A DNA stretch of 64,000 nucleotides from Sequoia sempervirens (Eukaryota > Streptophyta > Pinopsida > Cupressales > Cupressaceae): NCBI GenBank assembly GCA_007258455.2, contig VDFB02270651.1:493652320-493716319 (forward strand). Direction: 5' to 3'. The notes under the pieces are model-generated. The model was not told the origin of the DNA and did not search any database. It saw only the letters and a program-made list of their open reading frames with translations. Below are positions 12,871 through 24,910 of the stretch, piece by piece. The position numbers and the translations under genes are program-made. The stretch's first letter is position 1. Every line of letters starts with the position of its first letter.

Positions 12871-13393
12871 TGTAGGGGTGCGATAAAAATTAGTGCCCTT
12901 ACATATACAAGAAATTCAACTTTGTGCATAGTCCCTGAAAAAGACCGCCCTTGCATCTTTGGGAAAATATCTTTAGGTACTTTGTGCACGGTTGGATAAT
13001 TTTAGCACTTGTGCATTTTGAAGGACTTGGTAGTTTCGTGCATGGGCCGAATTTTTTGACATCTATGCAGATTCTTTGGGTAAATCACGTTATATGCAGA
13101 GGTGGTAAAAATCACCACCACTACATCCTTTTGGAAACTCTTCTTTGTCATATCAGTGAAAAACCCTACATTTCCATCAAGCACTTGTAGAAAAGTAGAG
13201 AATGTAATGATGGATAATTTTAATGCCCTGACATATGAAAAACACTTGCTTTGTGTAGGGGTAGTAAAATAGACCACCACTACAACTGAGGACTTACATG
13301 GAAACAAAATGTATCAACGGGAAAATATGATGCCTTCACATTTTTTGGAGATCACATTGTATTGCAATGGTGATAAGGTGGAGTTATTTCACA
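12871..13393. repeat. Array of 31-bp imperfect palindromes, block 1
   Basis: A 31-bp core starting TGTAG or TGCA and ending TACA or TGCA, with an A/T-rich centre, recurs at 12871-12903 (33 bp), 12925-12955, 12985-13015, 13039-13069, 13095-13125, 13203-13233, 13254-13284, 13310-13340 and 13363-13393. A shortened form is at 13146-13170. Starts are 50-60 bp apart. The two arms of a core pair with each other, and where the outer arm differs between copies the partner arm often differs to match: TGCAC with GTGCA, TGCAT with ATGCA, TGTAG with CTACA. This looks like an old tandem repeat with a palindromic core that has stayed more similar than its spacers. No coding function is apparent. Confidence 0.7.
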
Positions 13394-14003
13394 CCAAGAC
13401 AAGAGGGTGAGAATAACTAAGATGAATTTTTGGTGAAGAACATCGACAATGCATCTATCAAAATCGATTTGGCGAAAAAGAATGATACCCTCAATGAATG
13501 TTGAGCATGTAGAAAAGAGAAGAAAGACTCCAAAATTTTAGAAAGCGACATTTCTTGAAGAATATTAGGGCGAAAACATTTAAAAACAAAAATACCCAAA
13601 AAGGGAAGAAAACATAAACATGGGAAAACTAGAAAAAACAACTAACCCTAAGACCAACAAAAATGTGGAGCAAAACACAAACATGTATAAACGATTTAAG
13701 GAAATAAAAATTTGCATTCACAAGTTGTGGAATAATAAATAGGAGAGAATAAGAACAACACACCTAAGAATAGTAAGACATGAAGACCCTAGACTTGAAA
13801 ATATGAAAGAAATCCGCCCACAAAATCCATGCTTGGAAATTGAAGGAGGTTCCTCACCAAAACTCAAAGTAGAGAGGAGAAAATGAAGATTAACAATTAT
13901 AAATGAGGTCTAATCAACTATAAAAATTTATTTAGAGTCATTAATAAGGCTGCATTTATGAACTAAAAGTTCATTTATTTCACACGTGCGAAAGGCGGGA
14001 GAA
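13394..14003. other. Region between the two palindrome blocks
   Basis: No gene is supported. The minus-strand frame at 13417-13641 has no recognisable domain. A degenerate 34-bp form of the array motif, containing TGAACTAAAAGTTCA, lies at 13951-13984, exactly one period before block 2. The two blocks may therefore once have been continuous or share an origin. Confidence 0.3.
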
Positions 14004-14198
14004 TGGAGGAGTGGTGAAAATCATTGCCCTTGCATTCTCAAAAACACTAAAAATAAAATATGTAAGGGAATAAAAAAAGACCATTATTACATTTAGAAGA
14101 CATGAGGAATTTGTAGTGGTGTTGAAAATTAGGGTCGCTACATTTCAAAAAAATTTCTAACTGCTCATGTAGGGGCGCTAAAAAACAACGCCCTTACA
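14004..14198. repeat. Array of 31-bp imperfect palindromes, block 2
   Basis: Four further cores, each 31 bp, lie at 14004-14034, 14061-14091, 14112-14142 and 14168-14198, with starts 51-57 bp apart as in block 1. The best is the last: its left arm TGTAGGGGCG pairs with its right arm CGCCCTTACA over an A-rich loop, with a single G-T wobble. The copy at 14061 pairs as TGTAA with TTACA, and the copy at 14112 as TGTAG with CTACA. Confidence 0.7.
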
Positions 14199-14814
14199 TG
14201 GGCAATTTTTTTTCTAATTCGCATAAACTGAAAAATCAACAAAATATTCATTTTTAAGATTTTCAAAAAATGAAAAAATATGAGCACTTGAGGGGACAAT
14301 TCAAGGCTCAAGACCATGCGTAAAAGAAAATTAAAATTTTCCTAGTTTTGTGTGCTTAGAGTGCACGGGCCTACAAAACAAACAAGTTTCGTAGGGGGTT
14401 ATCTTGTGAATCAAGCATAGTTGGATTCAAGGATAACACAAAGTATAGTTACAATGACTTCAAAAATTAATTAAAAAAATATATGTAACAAAAAATATTA
14501 AAATATATCCTTGCCCTAGATATTGATGTTAAGGATCTATATTTTAAAAATTAGAATTTTATCCTTTATAGAGAAAAAGCTATGTCGGATGACATAAACA
14601 TTACTTTTTAAAAATGTTGTTTTCTATTTAAAACTAGTTATTAAAGGAGATGTTGAAAGATTCATGATCTATTTCAATAAATAAATAAATAAATAAATTA
14701 TATATATATATATAATCTACACATAAATTGCCACAAATCACTAGTTTGTATCATCTTCAAATTATTAACCGTTTATTTGCTATAAGTCTTAGAAGGTGAA
14801 GATTCAGTTAAAAA
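14199..14814. other. AT-rich noncoding stretch with microsatellite
   Basis: No gene is seen. A compound microsatellite of AATA units followed by (TA)n occupies about 14677-14715. A weak inverted repeat (GTTATCTTGTGAATC against GATTCAAGGATAAC) lies near 14399-14445. Confidence 0.4.
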
Positions 14815-15471
14815 TGTTGATATAAATGTCCATCTTGGCCAAAAAGTGAAACATAGTATTATGATTTCACCCAATTATTTAATTGCCCACTTTCCCACTT
14901 CTAGATTAAATAATTAAGTTAATTATTTAATTCTTCTATTTCATCTCAACATTATCCATTAATAAATAAACATTTATTTATTAATTAATCTTCACTTGCA
15001 TGCTCCTCCAATAATTAATTAATTAATTAATTATCCTCTCATGCATAATTCCCTCAAACTTAGCTAACACTCTCTTCCAATCAACTAGATAATCAATTCT
15101 AGTTCACTCTTCAATGAATTCACTTTACTCCCACTCACTTTGAGTCTTTGAATCAATCAATTTAGTTAACTAATTCTTACTATTAGTTGACTCTTCAATC
15201 AATTCTTCATGCAACCTGTTAACTAAAATCATGCAGCCAGTTGCAGTCAATTAATTAGGTAATCAATTCCTTTAAAAAATCCTGAACCATTGATCTTGAT
15301 CTTGCACCTCTTGATCTAGATCGTTCACTCAAATCAATCATTTATGTAAAATAAGCCCTCACATCACATTGATGGCTAACCATGAACCATGAAAATTTCA
15401 TGTTTGCATCATTGCAATCATCTCATACACTTGAAACTTAAGGTGGAAGGAGTGTACACTAATTTCTAACA
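14815..15471. mobile_element. Possible solo LTR
   Basis: The stretch begins TGTTGATATAAATG and ends CTAATTTCTAACA, so both ends have the TG...CA form with a short inverted repeat (TGTTGA/TGTTAG). The interior is AT-rich with TTAA runs (near 15010-15035) and no coding sequence. No matching second LTR, primer-binding site or polypurine tract lies beside it, and the 5-bp flanks (AAAAA and GCAAA) do not match. The call is therefore tentative and the strand is undecided. Confidence 0.35.
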
Positions 15472-15689
15472 GCAAAAGCATACAAAGAAGGACAATGGAA
15501 ATAAATTTTGACAACATGGTAAAGGTGAAGGTATCATTTATTTGAATATGATTTTATCCATGTTGCACATTTTCAATTGATTAAATTGGATTGTATTTGA
15601 GTATAGGATTGCATATTGTGGTTGTTTTCTTTGATTCCTTATATATCTAATGATTGAATGTCGATTTTTTGATTTACATTTGTAACACA

Positions 15690-18250
15690 AGAAAAAATAT
15701 ATGCCTATAAGATATCATATCAAATCTCTCCAATATTGAGTTCACATACTTAATCTAGATTAACTAAAGCTTTCTATTATCAATAGTCTCTTCTTATCTC
15801 CATCCCTATAGTATACCTTGCTACACCTTGATCCTTCATCTCAAATTGTCCTGACAACCGAGGCTTCAAATATGAAATCATACTTTTTTCCCAAAAAATA
15901 ATATATCATCTATGTACAATATAATTATGATAATGCCACCATTATTATATTTTTAATAAACAATATGGTAATATTTAGAACTCAAAAATCTAAAACTCAA
16001 CACAAAGGTTTCAATTTTTTTGTACCACACCCTAAAAGACTAATTAACACCATACAAAGAATTTTTCAAATCGCATACCAAATGGTCTTTACATTTAACA
16101 ATGAAATGCTCTAGCTATGACATATAAATTTCTTCCCCCATGTCACTGTGAAGGAACATTGTCTTCACATCCATTTATTCCACTTTTAGATCATACATTG
16201 TTGCAAGTAATAGTTCAATAACTCTAAGATAGATTTCAACTTTGCAACAAGAGAGAATATATATCACCATGGTCAATTCCCTCCACTTGAGAATACCCCT
16301 TAGCAACCAACTATTCCTTATGCTTCTCAACACTACCATCATGACCACACTTCTTCTTGAACACCCATTTACAACTAATTATGGGTTTACATCCATTAGA
16401 AAAGGGTATCGTATCCCAAGTATTATTATTCTCCAATGTAACATCTCTTCATCCATGGCTTTCATCAAGGAATATGCATCACTCATATACATAGCCTCTC
16501 TAATAGTCCTAGGCTCATTAGTGTTAGAAATCAAAGAATTTTTTTTATCTAGAATCCAACAAAAGAATAACCAAACCTTTATGGTTTCCACCTAGCGTGT
16601 GTAGACCTCCTCAATGGTTGAGGTTGAGGTTCTTCTTCTTCAAAAATTTTAGAGCTTCTTGAGATCTCTTCATCATCGGTTCTAATAGGAGTGTGCAGTT
16701 CACCTTTCATCAAAGTAGGTAGAATCTGAACTACCTTCTTTTGTTTCTCCTCTTTCTCTATTTATAACTCAATAGTGGAAGGTTTCATCTCTAAAAAAAT
16801 TATACTTCTACAATAGAGAACCTTATGGGCCACTAGATCCCAAATTTTGTACCTAAAATTCACACCGATACCATGTCATTGAAGATACATTTTATCATTT
16901 TGTTCTCCAACTTAGACCTCTTTTTTCTCAGTACATGATCATATGCTTCACAACCAAATACTTTGAGATGCCTCCAAGGTTTTCTTATTAACAAGATCCA
17001 ATGTAGGAGATTTGTTTCTTTGATAACATGCATTTGTTGTATCTTCAACCTTGAAATTTTGTTCAAGGCTAGCATCAGTCAACATACTCCTAGCCCTCTC
17101 CATTAGTGTCTTGTTCATCCTCTCTATAAATCCATTTTGTAGCAGGGGTGTATGGTGTTATATTATATCTCTCAATCTCATGATCTTTATAGAACTTTTA
17201 AAATTCTACCAAAAAATATCACCACCATTATTAGTCCTCAAGTTCACTTAATTTTTCTATAGGTCTAATTTTCCACCAAGGATTTTAATTCATTAAATCG
17301 ACTAAACACTTCACATTTAATCCTAAGGAAATAAACTAATGTCCTTATACTATGGTCATCTATGAATGAAATGAAATACATAGATTTAGATATTGAAGTA
17401 ACATTGTAGGACCAAAGAAATTTGCATGAACATAGTCCAAAACCCCAAAAGATTTATGAGAACTAGAATAAAATGAAACATGATGTTTTTTTCCATATAC
17501 ACAATGTTTGTAAAATTCAAACTAGAGAATACAATCATCAAGTCATTCAACAAGGATTTTATTTTCTAAGGCTCTAAGACCCTTCTCATCAATGTGACCA
17601 AGTCTTTGGTGCCATAACATTTTTTTCTATAGGAAGATTCATTTATACTTGGAATGAGCACCCTTAGGTACCCAAAATTCATGACAATTGAATGTAGCTA
17701 CTACAAAATTATTATCTTCTTGATCCAATGGTGAGTATGGAGGTTCTCTTCATTAGATTGTTAGAACAACTATTGCACTAAAAATTTCATTCATCAAGCT
17801 TGTATAAGGTGTCAATCTAAACACCCTTGTCCAACAACATAGCTCATTTTTTCATATTATATCCTCCACTTGAGAAAACAACTTGCACACCCAAATCATT
17901 TAATTTACCCTTAGACAGTAGGTTTTGTGCCAAAATCAAGATATGTAGGCCACTATCAATCCCCTTCACTCTACCATTAGGGAATTTGATCTTGACTCTA
18001 TTACATCCAAAAATATTCATATGAGAGTAATCACCCAAATACACCTTCCTGCCATCATATTCTTCATACATTGTAAAAGAAACCTAATATGAGGTCATGT
18101 GGAAAGAAACACCTAAGTCTATTAACCACACATTTTTTGATGCACATATTGCCAAGGTTGTGGGTTCCACCTATTGCTAGTTTATTAACTAATACCAACA
18201 CCCCTTATAATGATGGAATCCACTTACTTTATGACAAGGATCTTGATTTG
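15690..18250 (-). pseudogene. Copia pol remnant (protease, integrase, reverse transcriptase)
   Basis: Minus-strand order of a Copia polyprotein. The protease start is near 18110, with WLIDLGVSFH where the active form has DSG. The region before GAG-pre-integrase is at 18071-17844. The GAG-pre-integrase motif LWHQRLGHIDEKGLRAL is near 17570-17625. A poor integrase core lies at about 17560-17080 and the integrase end (HLKVFGCEAYDHV) at 17075-16860. Reverse transcriptase runs from 16591 (EPRTIREAM, AMDEEM) through MDVKTMFLHSDM and the catalytic LYIDDIL near 15910. It fades before 15690, so the RT end and RNase H are missing. Stops and shifts are frequent. The same family is represented by the piece at 454-950. 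The plus-strand open frames here are antisense shadows. Confidence 0.8.
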
Positions 18251-18269
18251 TTACTCAAGATGAGGATCT

Positions 18270-19180
18270 AACTAGAGGTTTTTTGAGAGCTTACTAATAT
18301 TATTTGATATATTATATAAAATTTATGCTCTATATATCTACTTTGAGTAGAATTTACCTTATCTTTCTACGTGTCCTTAAAATTTGGCCTTTTTATGTCA
18401 TGTTATTTTTGTTTCACCTATCCTCATTTTATCTTCTATATTACGATTAACACTTTATTTTTCCACCTATAGTAACCTTTTAATATTTTTTATTATTAGT
18501 TCATTTACTTTCCTCCCTTGTATGTTTAGGTCATGCCATTTATTTCCTCTAATTCCTATTTAAATCTTATCATTGATTTAATCTCTTAGCTATTTATCTC
18601 CTATGTTTACCTATGTTCTACTTAAATATGGTTCCTATGCATTCTTATGTGGCTTGTTTGACTCATATGTCCTCATATTTTCCATGTTTACCACTTATAT
18701 TTTTATATATTTATTGGTGTCATATATATTATGCATTACATGATTAAAAGTGTATATGCTTCATATGTTGCATGTTCCTCACATCTAACTCTATGAGTAG
18801 GTATTTACATGTCTTGCTTATTATTTTCCCCAAATGTTTGCACATACTTAAGATATCATGCTCTTCTAGCATGATTATAATTACATAATTACATGTGTAT
18901 GATCTATATCGTTCTTATATCAAAAAAATATTATTTCTGTAACTCTATGATCCTTATCTAAAATTTATTGATATCATTATTAACCTTCATTTGGGGAAGC
19001 ATCAAGGGGAGCATGGTATCTTACCCTTGCTACATGTACTCATCTTGTCTATGTTCTTGTATTCTTATAAGATTATATCCTTTATCGTTTTTACATTGAC
19101 TTGTCATGATTATATCCTTTTATCATTTCTCACAATTTCTTGTATACTTTTTATGCAACTAATTGAAGGTGGCATATATG
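18270..19180. other. AT-rich noncoding stretch
   Basis: No domain, LTR end or promoter is recognised. The stretch separates the Copia remnant from the LINE; part of it may be the missing 5' part of the Copia element, but no gag sequence could be identified. Confidence 0.3.
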
Positions 19181-19181
19181 T

Positions 19182-22100
19182 ATGGTGAAGGGTTGGAATA
19201 AAAAGGTATTTGGGGATGTTTTTCAACAGAAGAGAATCTTAGGGGATAAATTGAAATTGATTCAAAAGAGAATGGAGGAGGGTGATACCAGCCTCTCCAC
19301 TAGCATCTAGGAGAAAGAGTGCGAGGGGGAGTGGGAAAAAATCCTCAAGTGGGAAAAAATCCTCAAGAAAGAGGAAATTTTCTGGAAACAGAAATCCAAG
19401 GTTCAATGGTTGAAAGAAGGAGATAGGAATACCTCCTTTCATATTTTTTTGTTAAAAATAAGAGGGGAAACCAAATAAACAAGTTACACAATGCCAGGGT
19501 GAGGTGGTCAGCTCGCCCCCCCTTATTGGATTAGTGGTAGCGAACTACTTCTAGAAGGCCTATGCGGCTCTTGTTGATCCTCCTAACCCGACTCTTGATA
19601 GTCTATTGCTAGAATCGTTACTGAATTTAATTTTTCAAATTGAAAATATGGGGATTCTTAGTCCTGTTATGCCCAAGGAAGTTAAGCTAGCTACTTTTAG
19701 CATGGGGGCATTCAAAGCTCCGAGCCCTGATGGTTTCTCGCTAGCCTTCTTTCAGACCTTCTAGGAGATTGTTAGTGAAGACCTTGTTCTTGCTACTCGG
19801 GATTTCTTTAAGATAGGTAAGATTCTTAAGCAACTAAATCACACTTTCATTGCTCTTTTCCCCAAGATAGTTGATCCTCAACATATGACCGACTTTCGGC
19901 CTATTAGCCTATGTAATACTTTTTATAAAATTCTCTCCAAAATTTTGGTTAACCGCATCAAACCGCTCCTTGACAAAATTATCAGCACAACTCATAAAGG
20001 TTTTGTGCATGGTATGAATATCCTTGATGCTACCATCACAACACACAAACTCATCCACTCCATGGATAGATGTAACTATGTCGGTATGGCCCTTAAGCTT
20101 GAAATATCCAAGGCCTATGATAAGGTGATCTGGAATTTTGTTCATAAAGTCCTTGCTAAGTTTGGTTTTAATCAATCTGTGATTAATCTTATTATGGAAT
20201 GTGTCACTACTTTAAATATTCTATTTTGGTTAATGGATCACCCTTTAGGTTTTTTAATGCTCAGAAAGGTTTCAGACAGGGAGACCCCCTATCTCCCTAT
20301 TTATTTATAATGGAGGTGGATTTTCTAAGCAAGAACTTCTCCAGTATGTTAGCAGAGGGGTCAATAAAAGGGATCAAAGCTGCTACTAACCTTCATTCAA
20401 TTGTGATTCAACCATTTGTGGATGATACTTTCCTATTTTGAAAAGGCTCGGTGTTGGAAGCCAGGAAGTGGAAAAACAGTCTCAACAACTATGTGGCTTG
20501 TTCAGGGAAATGTATCAACTACAAAAAAAGCATGATTTACTTCTTTAACAACACTCCTAATTTGTAGGTTCAGGTTACTGCTATTTTGGGTTGTTAGAGT
20601 GGATCCCTACCTTCGGTCTATCTCGAGTTACCCCTAACTATCAAAGAAGTCACTTATAAGGAGTTTTGGTATTCCATTATGGAGAGGATTCAATGCAAGC
20701 TTGTTGGGTGGAAAGGATCTGTGCTTAGCCATGCTAGTAAGCTTCAACTTCTATCTGTTGTTCTTCAAGGTATCCCTATTTTCTTCCTATCCATATTCAA
20801 GATGCCTAGATATATTGCTGAAAATTTTGAGAAGATCCAAAGGTCCTTCCTCTGGTCCAATACTGAGGAAAAAAAGAAGCTTGCCCTAGTTAAATGGGAC
20901 AAGGTTTTCCAACCAAAATGTTGTGGTGGTCTTGGGATAAGAACTATTATTGTTTCTAATAAAGCTCTCATGGCCAAGGTGGGATGGGATCATCTAAGGT
21001 ATGAAAAGGATTGGTGTGAGATAATGAATGCTTAATACCTTCTGAATGGGCCTCTGGTTGACTGCCTTTCGGAGGACCACCCTCAAGAGTCCCTAGTTTG
21101 GAAGGGGATTTGCAACACATGGGATCTTTTAAGAAAAGGGATCAAATGGAAGATCGGTGATGGTAACAAAATCAAATTCTGGGAAGACACTTGGTTGCTT
21201 GGCTCTCCACTAGATTCTTCTAAGTTCAGAGTCCTTATGGGCTGAGCTCAACAAGTGTTTGGTATATATATTAGAGACTACCTGAAAGGGCCATTGAGAG
21301 CCAAGAAATGGAAGGATATTAGTAGTTTCTATCCTTTATCCCTGAATCTATGTACTCTAGCCAAATACCTGTAGGAGTTACTCACTCTGACCAAAGTACC
21401 CCCTTCCCCCCGTGGGGATGAGTTCTTCTGGATCCATGATCACCAGGGTGATCTTACTATGAAAACTTCTTACAAACAACTGACTGACCATGGGGTGGTG
21501 AATACTCCGTGGAAGAAGGTCTAGAATCGATACATGATACAAAAAGTTAATTTCTTCTAGTGGATTGTGTGTCATAACAGAATTCTTATGCGAGACAATC
21601 TAAGGATAAGGGGATTCTAGATCCCAAACAAATGTTTTTTGTGTAAAGACAATAAAGAAACTATTAATCATCTATTGTTACACTACCCCTTTGCTCTGGA
21701 AGTGTGGGAGCTGGCATTTGAAAGATTAGGGATTTAGTGGATTATGCATGTAAGGATATCATATCCTTTATTTTAAAACTGAAGTTTGTTACTTACCACA
21801 TCAACTAATATGGAGTTGAGTTCCATACAGAGGTATTGTTGGTGCTTGCTATGGAAAGGATATTCAAGAACGTTGAGATGAACTGCAAGAGGTTTGGCAT
21901 TGGGAGAAGCAAGCTCAGTAAAAAGGAAAATATCTTTTCAAGGCCAAAACCTGGATAATGGTTTGACTAAGATAAAATAAAGCATAGCGCTCGCTTGCGA
22001 AATTAGAGTACTACAATTCTGCAAACAACTCAAAATTATGAGAAAAGAACCCACTATTTAAACCTCTAACAGAAATTTAGTTCAAACTAAATTTTGATGA

Positions 22101-22518
22101 TGTTAAGAACACAAGAACTGGTGAGCAAGTATGGGAGGTTAGTTAGGGAGTATGCTGCAAAGGTATTTTAGTGGTTGGCTATGCTTGGGGGATTGGTCTT
22201 CAATCTTCTATGATAGTGAAAGCACATGCGTTGTTAAAGGGATTACAGATAACTATTTCTCTGGCAATTGAGAACCTTCACATTGAAGGGGACTCAAAGT
22301 TCATTATTGATGCTATTAATTGTAGTAGACTGTTGGGATGGAACACTAAGGATATTCTTCTTGACACAAGGTTCCTTGTGTCAAAGTTAAATTTAAATGT
22401 GGCTAGTCATATCTATAGAGAGGGCAACCAAGTTGCTGACACCCTGGCCAATTTAAGCAGACACTGGAAATTGTCCAACTGTTGGTGGGATTTAAGTCTT
22501 TTTCTACCAAATATTTAG
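19182..22518 (+). pseudogene. Plant L1-type LINE ORF2 remnant (RT, zinc finger, RNase H)
   Basis: This is the 5'-truncated second ORF of a plant LINE. It starts between endonuclease and reverse transcriptase (VKGWNKKVFGDV, QWLKEGDRNTSFH). RT blocks follow: FRPISLCN at 19885, SKAYDKV near 20110, then after a frameshift GFRQGDPLSPYLF near 20270 and FVDD near 20420, where intact elements have YADD or FADD. The thumb and connection part is at 20679-21035. A zinc finger near 21625-21710 keeps CFLC but has Y for the last C (HYPFA). An RNase H domain at 22171-22518 shows IEGDSKFIIDA and REGNQVADTLA. Numerous stops and frameshifts mean it cannot encode an active enzyme. The same RNase H type occurs in the fragment at 44.85-45.30 kb. 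Confidence 0.85.
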
Positions 22519-23314
22519 AGTATCATAGTTAAGGAACAAAGCCCTTACTTGACCAATGATGACAACAATGCACTTGCTTAGTTGGATTGCTGGGGGGCCC
22601 ACTTTCTTACTCTTTGGGTTTTGTGGTCTTCTTAAGGTGTTGAGATGGATGATGAGTTGTATCGAAGGGATGGATCACAAGTGGATCTTTTCAAATTATA
22701 ACATGGAGCTTGTTTTAAATAAATAAATTATGATATTATGCAGCAAATACTGATTGATTTATTTTAATCTAGTCTGTAATTGGCGTAATCTCCTTATGGG
22801 GATTTTCTTAAACTCTCAGATTTTCAAATTCTTTTTTTATTTTGATGTGACTTGTAATTATGAGACTAAGCTCCTTGTTGGATTTTTTTTTTTTGTTATT
22901 TTAGTCTCGTGCCTTATAGCTTCCTTTTGTGGGTTAACTAAAGTTAGCCAACCTTTTAAAGCTATCAAATTTGAGATTTCTAACTATAGCCTTGCGGCTA
23001 TTCTGCCTAAATTTCTATGTTTTTGCAATGTGGAAGGAAATCCTTCCTTTCCTAGCATGTCCTTCCTTTATAGTTGATTGCACAATATGATACCAATTTA
23101 TGGCTTCGCTAAGATGTTTTCAGGAAAGCTTTCTGCTCATACGTGTGACCTGTTCATTGGGTTGATAACCAAATTTGGCCATTCACAGCTTAAATGCCTT
23201 ATTGTGTGGGGCTTTTTTCACCTTGCTATTGTCTCTAATATTCTATGCTTTTAGAGCTCCTGGTTATATTGTGTGAAGTGTGGCATTATGGGAGGAGATA
23301 GGGTGTGAACGGAG
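22519..23314 (+). other. Spacer between LINE RNase H and ORF3
   Basis: The stretch is T-rich with one open frame at 22754-23077 that shows no known domain. In the other LINE copy the distance from RNase H to ORF3 is only about 200 bp, so part of this spacer may be a later insertion or a longer 3' region. Confidence 0.3.
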
Positions 23315-24757
23315 TTGGATAACTGCAATGAATTTCATAGGGATCCACTAGTCTGGCACATATGCGTAGAAGGCGACATAACTCCTCTTATGGAAAGGCT
23401 TGTGGGTCATGACCCAAATTTGTCTACTCAATTTTTTAATTCATGGAAGAATCATCATGTTACCATTGGTGGCATCTCCTTCACAGTGGTTGAGGAAGTT
23501 ATTGCACATGCGACGAGTCTCTAGAGCACGGGTATGAAGCATCCTAAATATTCTAAGACCCAGGACAGTGAGAGCATGAATAAATTTTTCATTGTTGAGG
23601 AGGCATCAATGCGCAACCAGTTTGGTTTTGAACAGGAGGCTCTTCCACAGCCATGGGACTAGGTGTGTCTGGCTTTGATGAAATATATCACACTGGAAGG
23701 AAGGTACAAGACATATTACTTCCACCATTTTCCTTTGTTAAATCATCTTAGGCATAAAGTTCTTCTGAGCTTTCCCTTTTTCCTGCTAATTGACCTCAAA
23801 ATTTCTATTGAAAAGTGCATTGTTTCAGCTACTGCTAATCCCAATGAGCCTACTCCTCTTCGTCTTTGTTAGGGTCTTATCCTAAGACTTTACCATTTTC
23901 ATTTGGATTTATGCCCGCCTAAACCTATCTTAGCTGTTTATATTGAGGAAATTGAGAACCCCACTATGCCCAACTTGTCTCCAGCCGAGTCTAAAGGTCC
24001 TGTTAGAAAGAATCACCTGGTCCCTACTAAGAAACACAAACTTGCTTCTAAAAAACTCAAGGGTATTGATGGAGCTATATAAGCCAGTGTGGTGGTTAGC
24101 TTATGTGACCTTAAGTATACTCCTACTAGGACTCCTGGTAAACCTGGTCTGAAAAAGAAGGGTAAGGAGGAGAAGGTGCCTCCAAATAAAGGGAAGCATG
24201 CTGTGAGCAAGGACTCCTTGGGTGATACGGTGGTGGCAGAAAATGTGGTTACTAGCAGTGATGCAATCATAAGATGTTCATGCAGGCTTGCTAAGAACAA
24301 AAAGAAAGTGCAAGTTAGAGACTTGGACATTGAAGAGGAGTTGTCAGATAGCAAGGATAGTTGTGTCGAAGTGGTGTTAGATGATGAGCAAGGTGAAAAA
24401 TCTAGAGGTCCCTCTCCTATTCCTGACTTGGGACATGATTTGTAGGATGTTTCAACCTCCCACTCTTTGGAGCCTCTGGAGAGTGAACATAATGTTCCTA
24501 ATTACACTGTGAGCAGTGGGGAGGAGATTAGTGTGTTGAAAGAGAGATTGGACATCTTGGAAAAAAAATTCTATGGGCTGCCATGCTTCACGGTCAGGAT
24601 GATCCACTGTGTCACTAGTACCCTGTCGGTTGCTATGAAGGAAGAGATGGAGATGAAAAAGACTGAGGACCACCCTAAGTGGGTTGGGGATGATATGGTT
24701 AAGCTGTTGTCTAAGAACTGGGAAAAGGCCAGCTATTTTGCTGCTAGTTTGTTATAG
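23315..24757 (+). pseudogene. LINE ORF3: extra ORF behind RNase H, broken
   Basis: I do not recognise this protein with certainty. Plus-strand coding parts follow each other: 23315-23524, then 23663-23872, 24089-24445 and 24467-24757, separated by single stops. Regions in order: an N-terminal part with TQFFNSWKNHHVTIGG and VVEEVIAHATSL; a central signature ALMKYITLEG followed by HFPLLNHLRHKV; a Lys-rich linker near 24140-24200; an acidic stretch; and a short C-terminal coiled coil (ISVLKERLDILEKKF). The N-terminal pattern faintly resembles plant mobile domain proteins (inference). A homologue sits at the same place behind RNase H in the minus-strand LINE at 42.87-45.30 kb, so ORF3 appears to belong to the LINE family. 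Confidence 0.6.
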
Positions 24758-24910
24758 GACCATGAGTGTTGTTAATATGTGTTTGGTTTTGGTTTAGTGT
24801 TTTTTGATGTTTTGGTTTGTTTAATTCTTTTTTATTCTTGGACTTTCTGGCCCTTGTGGCTCCCCGTGTAGGGTACAACACCCTGTAAATGCTGCTTATT
24901 TTATCAAAAA
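24758..24910 (+). mobile_element. 3' end of the LINE
   Basis: T-rich 3' untranslated sequence with GTTTGGTTTTGG words ends near CCTGTAAATGCTGC and ATCAAAAACTA. The other LINE copy has a comparable end (GTTTGGTTTTC near 42.94 kb, TTTTGTAAATGGGTAC near 42.89 kb). No clear poly-A tail or target duplication is seen, so the exact end is approximate. Confidence 0.45.

Noticed and set aside
13002..13307. 101-codon minus-strand open frame
   Set aside because: It runs through several units of the palindrome array, giving a repeated Val-rich pattern by composition only.
12871..14198. CRISPR-like array
   Set aside because: Cores are too variable, spacers are not unique inserts of fixed size, no cas genes are present and the genome is a plant's.
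16242..16595. 117-codon plus-strand open frame
   Set aside because: It is the antisense of Copia reverse transcriptase (EPRTIREAM on the minus strand).
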